Counted from the stretch's first letter, positions 9,479-17,559 are shown. The stretch is 64,000 nt of DNA from Streptomyces sp. V4I2 (GCF_030817655.1 NZ_JAUSZM010000003.1:6572001-6636000), one strand, 5' to 3'. Numbers and translations: made by a program. The notes: a model not told the origin generated them from the letters alone.

Positions 9479-9835
9479 AGACGGTGTACGGCTTTGTGAT
9501 TCACGAGGCTGCGCTGCGCACAGAGGTGGGAGGGCGGGAAGTCATGCGGCAGCAATTGCTCAAGCTGCCGGACGTCGGTGCGCTGCGGAACGTCTCCATC
9601 CAGGTGCTGCCGTTCGGGAGGTGCATGCGGGTTGGCGCTCGACGGGCCGTTCGTCCTGCTGGAGGCCGTCGACCACGAACGCTTCGCCTATGTTGAGGGT
9701 CCGGAGACGAGTGTTCTCCATGCCGACGCCGACAAGGTCAGTGACCTGGCGCAGGTGCATGGCATGATCCGCATGCACGCTCTCGGAGTTGAGGAGTCGG
9801 CCGCATTCATCAGGAAGGTGGCGGAAGAGCTATGA
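9478..9835 (+). pseudogene. truncated and frameshifted XRE-family regulator, DUF5753 part only
   Basis: The segment reads as the C-terminal DUF5753 domain of a Streptomyces XRE regulator but lacks the helix-turn-helix. It begins TVYGFVIHEAALRTEVGG, continues RNVSIQVLPFG, then must change frame twice (near 9617 and near 9631) to recover EVHAG and LALDGPFVLLEAVDHERF, ending ESAAFIRKVAEEL. Two single-base losses explain this. Its stop overlaps the ATG of the DUF397 gene (ATGA), the usual layout for this regulator pair. The missing N-terminus together with the frameshifts argues against a simple sequencing error. Confidence 0.72.
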
Positions 9836-10080
9836 GCGAACCGCTGGCATGGTTCAAGTCCAGTTACAGCGACTCCCAGGGCGGTGAATGCCTCGAAGTC
9901 GCCTACGCCTGGCGCAAGTCCAGCCACAGCGACGATCAAGGCGGCGCCTGCCTCGAAGTCGCCGCCTGCCCCCACACCATCCACGTCCGTGACTCGAAGC
10001 TCGGAGCTCGAAGCGCTCGCTTCGACGTCCCCGCCGACGCCTGGGCCGCCTTCGTCGCGTACGCATCCCGCGAGGCTTGA
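9832..10080 (+). CDS. DUF397 protein with a duplicated N-terminal motif
   Basis: An 82-residue DUF397 protein. These small proteins are encoded next to XRE/DUF5753 regulators in Streptomyces and act with them in development or antibiotic control. The usual opening motif W(F/R)KSSxSD.QGGxCLEVA occurs twice: residues about 6-23 and again about 27-44, followed by one copy of the rest (HVRDSK, FDVPADAWAAFVAY). Its upstream partner is broken, so the gene may be an orphan now. The start overlaps the preceding stop (ATGA). Confidence 0.82.
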   Translation: MSEPLAWFKSSYSDSQGGECLEVAYAWRKSSHSDDQGGACLEVAACPHTIHVRDSKLGARSARFDVPADAWAAFVAYASREA

Positions 10081-10091
10081 GCCCCGGGCTT

Positions 10092-10118
10092 CGGGGGCCG
10101 AGATCCGAGCCCCGTTTT
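10092..10118 (+). terminator. possible terminator after the DUF397 gene
   Basis: A short GC-rich hairpin (CGGGG with CCCCG) followed by TTTT lies just after the DUF397 stop. The stem is short and imperfect, so this is only a candidate. Confidence 0.35.
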
Positions 10119-10211
10119 CAAGGAATGGGCGGGAAGACTGAACCCACCCTCCCGCCCTCCCCGTGTGCCAACTGCCGCGCACACCTGCGCACATGACTTT
10201 TCGTGATCGGC

Positions 10212-10241
10212 TTGCGACACACCGTCGCGACCCTCTAGCGT
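10212..10241 (+). promoter_or_regulatory. possible promoter of the gene at 10318
   Basis: TTGCGA (10212-10217) and TAGCGT (10236-10241) are spaced by 18 bases, like a vegetative-type promoter. The start codon lies 76 bases downstream. Confidence 0.45.
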
Positions 10242-10317
10242 TCGCGAGAACAAACAACCCCGGTCGGGTGCTACCAACACCCGCCGGGGTCTCACCCCAA
10301 GATCCAGAGGCGATCCT

Positions 10318-11244
10318 GTGGCTTACGAAAACTCTAACGCTGCCGTGCTCGCGCCCGCAGCCCATCCCATGGCCAAGCCCGGCTACGGCAAACGCTCCGC
10401 CCCGGACCAGCTGCCGCCCCGCCCCGGCGACTTCAAGCATCTCCCACCCCGCGAGGCGTACCTCGCGAGCTTCCTCGACCAGCTCTGCGAACACGCGGCC
10501 ATGGACGCCAAGACCATCGCCAAGGCGCAGCCCCTCTACGGTCAGCAGGCCGTCCGCTCGGGGCTCAACGAACTCGGCCGGGCCGGGCACCTGCGGCGCG
10601 TACGGCGTCGTATCCCGCCTGCCGAGGGCGAGACCGGCACGCGGTGGGTCTTCCTCACCTACTGGTCCCGTACCGCACGTGACGACGAATGGTGGGCCTG
10701 CTTCCTCGAAGGTGACGTGACGTACGAGTCGCCTGCCGAAGCGGCACCTGTGGACGTACCCAAGGCCGTACCGTCGCCGCCCGTCGCGGACGCCCGGCCC
10801 TCCACCGCCTACGTCGTCCTCGCCCAACTCGGTCTCCAGGACCCGCGCTTGGCGCTGTCCTCCGCCGACTGCGCCTCCCTTGAGTCGCTGGCCGCCGACT
10901 GGCTGGCCCGGGGTGTGACTTCCGACCAGCTGTCCCGGATCCTCGTCGCCGGGCTGCCGGAACAGGTGCACTCGCCTCGGGCGTTCGTCAGGCGCAGGCT
11001 CGTCGACAAGATGCCGCCCGAGCTGCCCGCTGTCGCTCTGCCGAGCCGTGGGTCTCGCACCCTGATGGAGTGCACCGACTGCGGTGTACCCGGTCGTCCG
11101 GAAGCCCTGCCCGGCGGCCTCTGCCGGGCGTGCGACGGCCGGGAGGGGGGCGCGGGCCGGGAGCCGACCGGAATGCAGGCCGGGGCGGTGCGTGCCAGGG
11201 CGGCACAGGTGCGTGCCGCCATGCGTGCACCACAGCGCGCCTGA
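10318..11244 (+). CDS. helix-turn-helix protein (MarR-like) with C-terminal zinc-ribbon-like motif
   Basis: A 308-residue protein of a type that is very common in Streptomyces, usually annotated as a MarR-like or generic DNA-binding protein. The first 130 residues resemble a winged helix (REAYLASFLDQLCEHAAMDAKTI, then VRSGLNELGRAGHLRRVRRRI). A basic linker follows. The end has two CxxC pairs, CTDCGVPG and CRACDG, that look like a zinc ribbon. GAGG seven bases before the GTG supports the start. The low-complexity Ala/Arg tail may be flexible. The regulated genes cannot be inferred. Confidence 0.78.
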   Translation: MAYENSNAAVLAPAAHPMAKPGYGKRSAPDQLPPRPGDFKHLPPREAYLASFLDQLCEHAAMDAKTIAKAQPLYGQQAVRSGLNELGRAGHLRRVRRRIPPAEGETGTRWVFLTYWSRTARDDEWWACFLEGDVTYESPAEAAPVDVPKAVPSPPVADARPSTAYVVLAQLGLQDPRLALSSADCASLESLAADWLARGVTSDQLSRILVAGLPEQVHSPRAFVRRRLVDKMPPELPAVALPSRGSRTLMECTDCGVPGRPEALPGGLCRACDGREGGAGREPTGMQAGAVRARAAQVRAAMRAPQRA

Positions 11245-11329
11245 AGACGTCGACGTCTCACAACTCAGAGGCGGCGCCCCTTCGCCGCCCAGTGCATGTC
11301 TGTGGCGTACTGCGATAGGAGAGCCTCAT

Positions 11330-11638
11330 ATGCGTATGCGATACCCTCATATCATGGCGGTCAAGAAGCCCATCTCAGTGACCCTCGATCCCGATGTGCT
11401 CGAAGAGTTGCAGCGGCTCGTCGAAACGGGCGAGGCCCCGTCGCTCTCGGCGCTGGTCAACGAGACCATGCGAAGCCGCGTCGAGCGCCGACAGCGAGCC
11501 GAGCAGGCCCGGGAGTACATCGAGGAGAACCTGCTGCGCGGGCAGGCGTTGACGGACGAGGAACTCGTCGAAGCGCGCGGCATGCTGGCCGCGAACAAGG
11601 CTCGTACCAACGCTCGCCGCAAGGGCGCCGCCGCGTGA
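11330..11638 (+). CDS. antitoxin-like ribbon-helix-helix protein
   Basis: A 102-residue protein with the features of a type II antitoxin. A short beta strand (KKPISVTLDPDVLEEL) precedes a helical DNA-binding part, and the C-terminal half is charged and helical (REYIEENLLRGQALTDEEL), as needed to wrap a toxin. AGGAG at 11318-11322 favours the ATG at 11330 over a later one at 11354. The stop overlaps the start of the PIN-like gene (GTGA), the normal layout of antitoxin and toxin. CATA and TATG half-sites overlap the start codon and might be an autoregulatory operator. Confidence 0.8.
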   Translation: MRMRYPHIMAVKKPISVTLDPDVLEELQRLVETGEAPSLSALVNETMRSRVERRQRAEQAREYIEENLLRGQALTDEELVEARGMLAANKARTNARRKGAAA

Positions 11639-12018
11639 GCGACGGGGTCGTCCTCGATCACCATGGCCTGCTTGCCCTGGGGCGAGGGCATCGCGTGCTG
11701 TCCGGGTTCATCGTGGCGGCACACGAGGATCCGCTGTACTCGGTGACCGTTCCGGCACTCTGCCTGGCCGAGGCGACGAGGAGTCGCCCGGGCATCTCGG
11801 TCCACCTTGCCCAACTTCCCGCGGTGGAGGTGGCGTCGGTCGACCGGCTCGTCGCCGACACCATGGGGCGGATCGGCGCGACGTTCTTCCCCGGCCAGGG
11901 GTGGACGGCTCTGCATGCCGCGGTGGTGAGCATGACGACCGGTTGGGAGGTGGCCACGACGGAACCCGAGGAGTATCACGGGCTCGGGGTCCCGGTGTTG
12001 CCCGTGACGCGAGAGTGA
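11635..12018 (+). CDS. PIN-like toxin partner
   Basis: A 127-residue protein that follows the antitoxin with a GTGA overlap. Its layout is PIN-like: an N-terminal acid in VVLDHHGLLAL, a middle glutamate in LCLAEA, and a late region WTALHAAVVSMTTGWEVATTEPEEY that aligns with the usual DA...A..VTSDPED part of PIN ribonucleases. The two late aspartates of the canonical site appear to be replaced (by T/H and by E), so activity may be altered or lost. The call rests on gene layout plus general PIN-like pattern, not on an exact family match. Confidence 0.65.
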   Translation: MSDGVVLDHHGLLALGRGHRVLSGFIVAAHEDPLYSVTVPALCLAEATRSRPGISVHLAQLPAVEVASVDRLVADTMGRIGATFFPGQGWTALHAAVVSMTTGWEVATTEPEEYHGLGVPVLPVTRE

Positions 12019-12043
12019 GACAGCCTTCCGGCCGGCCGCCCCC

Positions 12044-13108
12044 TCACACCACCCGAGTAGCCCCCGCGAACGGCATCTCGCTGATCGGAGCGACCCGCAC
12101 CGGCGCCGACGGGTTGGGCGCGTGGACCATCTGGCCGTTGCCGATGTACATGCCGACGTGGCTGATGGCGGAGTAGAAGAACACCAGGTCGCCGGGGAGC
12201 AGTTCGGAGCGGGAGACGCGAGTGCCGGTGTCGATCTGGGCGTAGGTGGTGCGGGGGAGGGAGATGCCGGCGGAGCGGTACGCGGCTTGCATGAGGCCCG
12301 AGCAGTCGAAGGCGTCCGGGCCGGTCGCGCCCCAGACGTAAGGGCTGCCGAGCTTGGAGTAGGCGTACGAGACGGCGGCCGCGGCGCGGGAGTTCGGGGC
12401 CTGAGCGGTGGCTGAGCCGGGGGCCGTCAGGCCGTCCCGGGCGGTCGTCGACGAGCGGGAGGCGCGGGCCGCGTTCCCCTCGCCGAGCCCTGCGCGCTGC
12501 TCCGTGGGCAGCTGGGACAGCAGCTGTCGGGCCGCGCCCAGCTTGCCGTTGATCGTCTTCTTGTGGCGTTTGAGCTCCGCCTGGCGGGACTGCAAAGAGG
12601 CGAGCTCGATGTGTGCGGCGCCGCGCAGCTGCTCGATCTCCCGGAGCTGTTCGCGGACGCGGGCCACGGACGAGGCCTGGCGGCTGCCGGCCCGTTCGGC
12701 GAACTCGGCGCCGTCCAGGTACTGGTCGGGGTCGTCGGAGAGGACGAGTTGCAGGGCGGGGTCGAGGCCGCCGTCGCGGTACTGGGCGGCGGCCATGGAA
12801 CCCAGCGCGTCCCGGGCCGAGTTGAGGGTTTCCGTCCTGCGTGCCGCCTCGTCCCGCAGGTTGGACAGCCGCGACTCGGCGGCCTCCGCCTTCTCCTTCG
12901 CGCCGTTGTACTTCTCGGTGGCGACCTCCGCCTCCTGGTACAGCTTGTCCACCTTCGCCTTGACCTGCGCCGGCGTGAGCTGAGGCTCGGCGTGTCCGGT
13001 CCCGTCGAAGCCGGTCGCGGTCGCCGCGCCCGCGAGGGCGATCGTCGCCGCCGTCCGGGCCTTGGTGCCGCTGACCGAGCGTTGCCGGGGCTTGCGGTGC
13101 GCTGCCAC
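12044..13108 (-). CDS. NlpC/P60-family (C40) cell-wall endopeptidase
   Basis: A 354-residue secreted peptidoglycan hydrolase. It opens with VAAHRKPRQRS and a signal-like hydrophobic stretch (TAATIALAGAATATG), then a long coiled coil (about residues 45-230) like those of RipA-type hydrolases, then an NlpC/P60 domain. The catalytic triad is visible: Cys in FDCSGLM, His in SHVGMYIGNG, and a second His in MVHAPNPS. It should cut stem peptides in growing or dividing walls. I use the GTG at 13108 because homologues open with the same (M/V)A(S/A)HRKP; longer frames upstream have no such support. The gene at 14749 is a paralogue. Confidence 0.9.
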   Translation of the reverse strand: MAAHRKPRQRSVSGTKARTAATIALAGAATATGFDGTGHAEPQLTPAQVKAKVDKLYQEAEVATEKYNGAKEKAEAAESRLSNLRDEAARRTETLNSARDALGSMAAAQYRDGGLDPALQLVLSDDPDQYLDGAEFAERAGSRQASSVARVREQLREIEQLRGAAHIELASLQSRQAELKRHKKTINGKLGAARQLLSQLPTEQRAGLGEGNAARASRSSTTARDGLTAPGSATAQAPNSRAAAAVSYAYSKLGSPYVWGATGPDAFDCSGLMQAAYRSAGISLPRTTYAQIDTGTRVSRSELLPGDLVFFYSAISHVGMYIGNGQMVHAPNPSAPVRVAPISEMPFAGATRVV

Positions 13109-13634
13109 GTGGACTGCACGTCCTTTCGTACGACTCGTACGACCGCCCTGTCCGTACGAACGCCAAGCGGAGCGGACGTACGGCCACCCGGGGGCGGTCA
13201 CGCGTCCGGCGACGACCCGCACAGGGGGAGCGGACCGCCGCCGGACCTTCTCGGCGGTGGTGGCCGACTGCCGCCCCTGGTCCGGGCGGCGGTGGGGAGC
13301 CGGTCACCTGAGGGAGGACGCTAAGCCTGACCGTGACGGGGGGTAACGCGATGTGCGGAAGTTCTCCGAGCTGACCACCGGGTGACCGTATGTGACCGTG
13401 ATCCGCGGTCGGCCCCGTCGACTTCACGCAGAGCGATGACCGATGTGCCGAATCCGGCCCAGTGAGGGCGGTCGGGTGCTATGGGTCGCATATATGCAAG
13501 ATCTGCCGCGGCGAGGCGAGGTGGGGGAGGCGAGGCAGGCGTCGGGGTCGGGAGAGGTCGGGAGAGGTCGGGAGGGGCGGTTGGGACGGGGCGGTGTCGG
13601 AGGGTGCCCGGGGGTCTGATTAGGCTCCGGCCTC
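13109..13634. other. intergenic region between NlpC/P60 gene and 4-TM membrane gene
   Basis: This divergent 526-base region has no gene I can support. On the minus strand GTTACC (13347-13342) and TAGCGT (13323-13318) are spaced by 18 bases and could be the hydrolase promoter. Three imperfect ten-base tandem copies of GTCGGGAGAG lie at about 13548-13580 close to the membrane gene. I do not see the c-di-AMP riboswitch found before the second hydrolase. Confidence 0.45.
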
Positions 13635-13988
13635 ATGGACGTACTCATCCATCTCTTCGTCGGCCTGCACATCATCGGCATCGCCTCGCTGCTCGGCGGC
13701 TTCCTCACCCAGATGAAGGCGATGGGCCAGGGCACCGCCCGCTTCGTCCCGGCGATGCTGCACGGCGCGCTGACGATGCTGGTCACCGGCGTCATCCTGG
13801 TCGGCCTCAACCAGGCCGACGACCAGTCCGTCAACAACATCAAGATCGGCGTGAAGCTGGCCCTGCTGATCGTGATCCTGGGGCTCGTCTACGTCCAGCG
13901 GGACGAGGAGACGGTGGACAAGCGGCTGTTCGGGCTGGTCGGCGCGCTGACCACGGCGAACATCTTCATCGCGGTGCTGTGGACCTGA
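13635..13988 (+). CDS. four-helix integral membrane protein
   Basis: A 117-residue, highly hydrophobic protein with four membrane segments (LFVGLHIIGIASLLGGFLT, PAMLHGALTMLVTGVILVGL, IGVKLALLIVILGLVYV, LTTANIFIAVLW). There is no clear ribosome-binding site; a TAGGCT box ends nine bases before the ATG, so the mRNA may be leaderless. No named family can be assigned with certainty. It stands between the two NlpC/P60 hydrolases, with the lipoprotein gene next to it. Confidence 0.8.
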   Translation: MDVLIHLFVGLHIIGIASLLGGFLTQMKAMGQGTARFVPAMLHGALTMLVTGVILVGLNQADDQSVNNIKIGVKLALLIVILGLVYVQRDEETVDKRLFGLVGALTTANIFIAVLWT

Positions 13989-14089
13989 GGGACCAGAGGC
14001 CGGCCCGGGCCGAGGTCACGGCCTTCGCGGCGACGGCCTGAGTAGTTCCGCTCATGACGACCCGCGCTCCGAGCGGGGAAACTCTGCCC

Positions 14090-14713
14090 ATGCCCTTCAG
14101 ACGATCAGCCGCCATGGCCGCAGCCGCTTCCCTCATGGCGATCACCATGACCGCGTGCGGCAGCCAAAAGGGCGGGGCAGCCGATGAGGCCGGCTCCGCG
14201 CAGTCGGGCAGCCCGACGCCTTCCTACCCGCCTCCGCCGAAGTGCGCGCAGTCGACCGAGACACCCGCCGCGCTCCCTTCCTCACCCGTTCCGAGCACGT
14301 CGAGCACGTCGAGCCCGGACGGAGGCCGGCCGGACGGGCCCGTCGACGCGCCCCCCAACTACGCCGACAACCACGCCTACCGCATGCAGGCGTCCCTGAG
14401 CGCGGAGCAGCAGGCCAGTGGGCAGGCGTCGGCCGAGCTCATCCTCACGGAGCTGGCGAAGGTCCGGAAGGAAGGCGGCTCCGGGGAGTTCGGCCGCTTC
14501 AGTGACCAGCGCGTGGCGGCGGCACTGCGGCGGGTCGGCTGCGGCGAGGAGCATGGCGTCTTTGTCGGGAACGGGTACTACGCCGTCTACACGGGCGTCG
14601 TGTGCGTGTCCGGGCGGGTGACGAAGGACGAGCTGACCGGCGAGGTGCACGGCGTCTACGCCGAGCCCCAGCCGGGAGCGGGGCCCTGCGTCGAGAACCG
14701 GGGAGGTCACTGA
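14090..14713 (+). CDS. secreted lipoprotein
   Basis: A 207-residue protein with a signal peptide ending in a lipobox-like ITMTAC, so it should be diacylglycerol-modified and anchored outside the membrane. A Pro/Ser/Thr-rich linker (about residues 30-85, with STSSTSSP) joins a small soluble domain that has two well-spaced cysteines (RRVGCGEEHG and TGVVCVSG). I use the ATG before PFRRSA, nine bases after GGGG, as an upstream in-frame ATG at 14054 would put charged residues before the signal peptide. Function unknown. Confidence 0.78.
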   Translation: MPFRRSAAMAAAASLMAITMTACGSQKGGAADEAGSAQSGSPTPSYPPPPKCAQSTETPAALPSSPVPSTSSTSSPDGGRPDGPVDAPPNYADNHAYRMQASLSAEQQASGQASAELILTELAKVRKEGGSGEFGRFSDQRVAAALRRVGCGEEHGVFVGNGYYAVYTGVVCVSGRVTKDELTGEVHGVYAEPQPGAGPCVENRGGH

Positions 14714-14748
14714 CCAGGGCCCGCGCCCGCGTCCGGGGCGGCGTCCGG

Positions 14749-15939
14749 TCAGGCCGGCCGCACCACGCTGTGGATCGACGACTCGCCGTCGTAGAAAATG
14801 GACTCCTCGCGGACGTACGCCCCCGGCTTCGGGGCGTGGATCATCATGCCGTTGCCGATGTAGAGGCCGACGTGGCTGATGTCGTCGTAGAAGAAGACCA
14901 GGTCACCGGGCTGGGCGGCGGAGACGGAGACCGTGGTGCCGGCCTTGACCTGGTCGTAGGTGACGCGCGGGATGTCGACGCCGGCGGCCTTCCAGGCGGC
15001 CTGGGTGAGGCCGGAGCAGTCGTAGGACTCGGGGCCGGTGGCGCCCCAGACGTACGGCTTGCCGATCTGGGCGCGGGCGAAGGCGAGCGCCTTCTCGGCC
15101 TTGGTGGCGTACGAGGCGTCCGTGGCGGTGGACGAGTCGGTGGCGGTGGACGAGTCGGTGGAGGAGGAAGAGCTCGACGAGCCGCTGCTCGTCTCCTGCT
15201 GAGCCGCCGCCTCCTCCCGGGCCTTCTGCTCCGCCGCCTGCTGCCGCGCCAGCTCGGCCGCCTTGGCCGCGGCCTCCTGCTGCTTCTTCCGCTCGATCGC
15301 CGCGAGCCGGGCCTTCTCCTCGGCCGTCAGCTGCGACAGCAGCGCGCGGGCGTCGGCGAGCTTCGTCTGCACCGTGGCCTTGGCGGTCTTGAGCTCGCCC
15401 TGTGACTTGGTGAGCGTCTGAAGGCTCTCGGTGGCCTCCTGGCGCTTCTTCATCGTCGCGGACTGCTCGGTGACGTAGTCGTCGACCGCGCCCTTCTGGC
15501 GGTTGGTCAGCCGGCCCATCAGCTGGTTCTGGTCGAAGTAGTCCTGCGGGGAGTCCGCGAGCAGGAAGGTCGCCGTGTCGGGGGCGGAGGCGCCGGTCCG
15601 GTACTGGGCGGCGGCGAAGGTACCGAGTTCCTCCCGCGCCTCATTGAGGCTCTGGGTGCGCTGCGCGACGTCGTCGAGGAGGGTGTCGACGCGCTTGCGC
15701 TGCTTCGCGGTCTTCTCCTGGGCCGCGTTGTACTTGTCGGTCGCCGACTCCGCCTGCCGGTACAGGTCGTCGACCTTCTTCTCGACCTCTTCGAGGCTCG
15801 GTTTGTCGTCGGCCGACGGGGCGGCGTTGGCCGTCTGGGACAGCAGGGCCACGGAGGTGAGGGCGGCCGTGGCAAGGGCCGGGGTCCGTATGCCTGCTAC
15901 GCGCGTGCCCGAAGGGCGCGACTTGCGGTGCGACGCCAA
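14749..15939 (-). CDS. NlpC/P60-family (C40) cell-wall endopeptidase under c-di-AMP riboswitch
   Basis: A 396-residue secreted hydrolase and paralogue of the gene at 12044. It starts at a TTG (LASHRKSRPSG) nine bases after AAGGAG. A signal peptide ends around TANAAPSA. Next comes a long coiled coil, a Glu/Ala-rich helix, and a Ser/Thr linker (GSSSSSSSTDSSTATD). The C-terminal NlpC/P60 domain has Cys in YDCSGLTQAA, His in SHVGLYIGNG and His in MIHAPKPG. The leader contains a ydaO-type c-di-AMP riboswitch, so expression should fall when c-di-AMP is high, as shown for rpfA and other wall hydrolases in Streptomyces. Confidence 0.92.
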   Translation of the reverse strand: MASHRKSRPSGTRVAGIRTPALATAALTSVALLSQTANAAPSADDKPSLEEVEKKVDDLYRQAESATDKYNAAQEKTAKQRKRVDTLLDDVAQRTQSLNEAREELGTFAAAQYRTGASAPDTATFLLADSPQDYFDQNQLMGRLTNRQKGAVDDYVTEQSATMKKRQEATESLQTLTKSQGELKTAKATVQTKLADARALLSQLTAEEKARLAAIERKKQQEAAAKAAELARQQAAEQKAREEAAAQQETSSGSSSSSSSTDSSTATDSSTATDASYATKAEKALAFARAQIGKPYVWGATGPESYDCSGLTQAAWKAAGVDIPRVTYDQVKAGTTVSVSAAQPGDLVFFYDDISHVGLYIGNGMMIHAPKPGAYVREESIFYDGESSIHSVVRPA

Positions 15940-15961
15940 GGGAGGCGACTCCTTCCACGTT

Positions 15962-16112
15962 CCGCCTACCGAGTTAGCTGTCGGGTTCGGGCGGGTGGTT
16001 AGGAAGGTTTGCCCTACGGCCCTTCCCTGAAAGGGAGTTCGGGCCGATTCACCCCAAGGTCGGTGGGTCCCCGGCTCCGGGCGCACGGCGGCGCGTCGGA
16101 CTCGGCGGAGGC
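15962..16112 (-). ncRNA. c-di-AMP (ydaO/yuaA-type) riboswitch
   Basis: The leader of the NlpC/P60 gene matches the ydaO class on the minus strand. Conserved blocks in order are CCGGAGCCGGGGACCCA, GGGGTGAATCGG, GCCGTAGGGCAAACCTTCC, and finally CGAACCCGACAGCTAACTC followed by GGTAGGCGG. The ribosome site (AAGGAG) and TTG start follow within about 25 bases. This class binds c-di-AMP with two ligands and acts as a genetic off switch for wall-hydrolase and potassium genes. Ends are approximate. Confidence 0.87.
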
Positions 16113-16381
16113 CGTGCGGCCCGGCGACGTTCGCCGGTGGGTGTCGTACGGCCTGTCCGGCACGGTAGCCAACTGGTGTGGCCCCTGTGAAGGTTGATGT
16201 TCGATATGCCCGATACATTTTCGTGACCTCTGGTCAGGGCGTCGCGTCCAGTGGTCAATCCGGAGTGATCTGCCACGACTTGTGCCTATTTTCGCCGGAC
16301 TGATGACGTCCGCCCGCTTCGGGGCGCTAGCTTCCACCCAGCCGCGGTCCGGTGCCGTGGCTGGGGAAGAGGGGCACGGCC

Positions 16382-17473
16382 ATGACGAAACGCAGGACAC
16401 TCGTCGCCACGGGACTCGCGACAGGAGTCGCACTCGCCGCCACCGCGGGCGTCGCGCCCGCCAGTGCGGGCCAGGGAGGTCAGGCGGGCGGCAAACCGGT
16501 CGTCCGGGTGATCGCGACCGGCCTCGACAACCCGCGCCAGCTCTCCTACGACCACGGCCGGCTGTACGTCGCCGAGGCCGGCCGGGGCGGCAAGAAGTGC
16601 ATCGGGGAGGGGCCCGAGGGCGAGACCTGCGTCGGCCTCACCTCCGCGCTCACCAAGGTCTACTGGGACGGGGGCGCGTGGAAGCACCACAGGGTGGTGA
16701 AGGGGCTGCCCTCGGGCGCCGCCCCGGACGGCGGCTTCGCGACCGGCCTCGACGGTGTCTCCGCCCTGCACGGCAAGGTCTGGGGCGTCGAGACGTACGC
16801 CCCGCCGGAGGCCGGAGTTCCGACGGCCCCGCCCTGGAACACCCTCGGCAAGCTGCTGGACCTCGAGCACGGCAAGGCGAGGATCGCCGCGGACATCTCG
16901 GCCGTCGAGTTCCGGCACAACCCGCACAAGGCGTCGCTGGAGTCCAACCCGTACGCCGTCCTCGTCCTCCCCGACGGCCGCAAGATCGTCGCGGACGCGG
17001 CCGGAAACGACCTGGTCGTCGTCTCGCCCGGCGGCAGGGCCCGCCCCTTCACGGTCTTCCCGGACCACGACGGCAACGAGTCCGTCCCCACCTCCCTCGC
17101 CCTCGGCCCCGACGGCACGCTCTACGTCGGCGAGCTGAACGGCGAGGCCGCCAAGCCCACCGCGCGGGTGTGGAAGGTCGATCCCCGGACCGGCAGGATC
17201 CTCGGCTGGAAGTCCGGCTTCGGCTCCATCGGAGGCATCGCCGTCAACGACAAGGGCGACCTGTACGTCAGCCAGCTCTTCGCCGGCCGGGTGACAAAGG
17301 TCTCGCACGGCAAACGTACGAGCGTGAAGGTGCCGTTCCCGGCGGGCGTGGCCGTCGACCCGTACGACGGCAAGGTCTACGTCTCGGCCTGGTCGATCGC
17401 GGACCGCGACGGCACGATGCTGGAGGGCAGGAAGACGCCGGGCGGCCAGCTCTGGAAGATCCTCGGCTTCTGA
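16382..17473 (+). CDS. secreted ScyD/ScyE-family beta-propeller protein
   Basis: A 363-residue secreted protein. The signal peptide runs to about APASA (residue 32). The rest is a six-bladed propeller of the NHL/SMP30 type, with repeated blades such as VIATGLDNPRQLSYD, SLALGPDGTLYVGEL, GIAVNDKGDLYVSQL and GVAVDPYDGKVYVSAW. The ScyD/ScyE name comes from scytonemin gene neighbours, but Streptomyces members are uncharacterised. A GAAGAGGGG lies about nine bases before the ATG. It is monocistronic and sits just ahead of the helicase gene. Confidence 0.84.
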   Translation: MTKRRTLVATGLATGVALAATAGVAPASAGQGGQAGGKPVVRVIATGLDNPRQLSYDHGRLYVAEAGRGGKKCIGEGPEGETCVGLTSALTKVYWDGGAWKHHRVVKGLPSGAAPDGGFATGLDGVSALHGKVWGVETYAPPEAGVPTAPPWNTLGKLLDLEHGKARIAADISAVEFRHNPHKASLESNPYAVLVLPDGRKIVADAAGNDLVVVSPGGRARPFTVFPDHDGNESVPTSLALGPDGTLYVGELNGEAAKPTARVWKVDPRTGRILGWKSGFGSIGGIAVNDKGDLYVSQLFAGRVTKVSHGKRTSVKVPFPAGVAVDPYDGKVYVSAWSIADRDGTMLEGRKTPGGQLWKILGF

Positions 17474-17536
17474 GCCCTTCCGGAGCCCATGCGGAGAACC
17501 CTTCGAACGGGGCGAAGTTCTTGGGGTGGCGGCGGG

Positions 17537-17559
17537 CTGTCAGTGGGGCGTCCTAGACT
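17537..17559 (+). promoter_or_regulatory. RecA-independent DNA-damage (PafBC-type) promoter of the helicase gene
   Basis: CTGTCAGTG (17537-17545), an eight-base spacer, then TAGACT (17554-17559) fits the actinobacterial consensus tTGTCRgtg-N8-TAnnnT at all but the weak first position. The start codon follows the -10 box by nine bases, so the transcript is nearly leaderless. In mycobacteria this class is activated by PafBC after DNA damage and includes uvrD-like genes. Confidence 0.75.

Noticed and set aside
13109..13480. c-di-AMP riboswitch ahead of the first NlpC/P60 gene
   Set aside because: I looked for the conserved AACCCG.CAGCTAAC and GGTGAATC blocks on the minus strand and did not find them.
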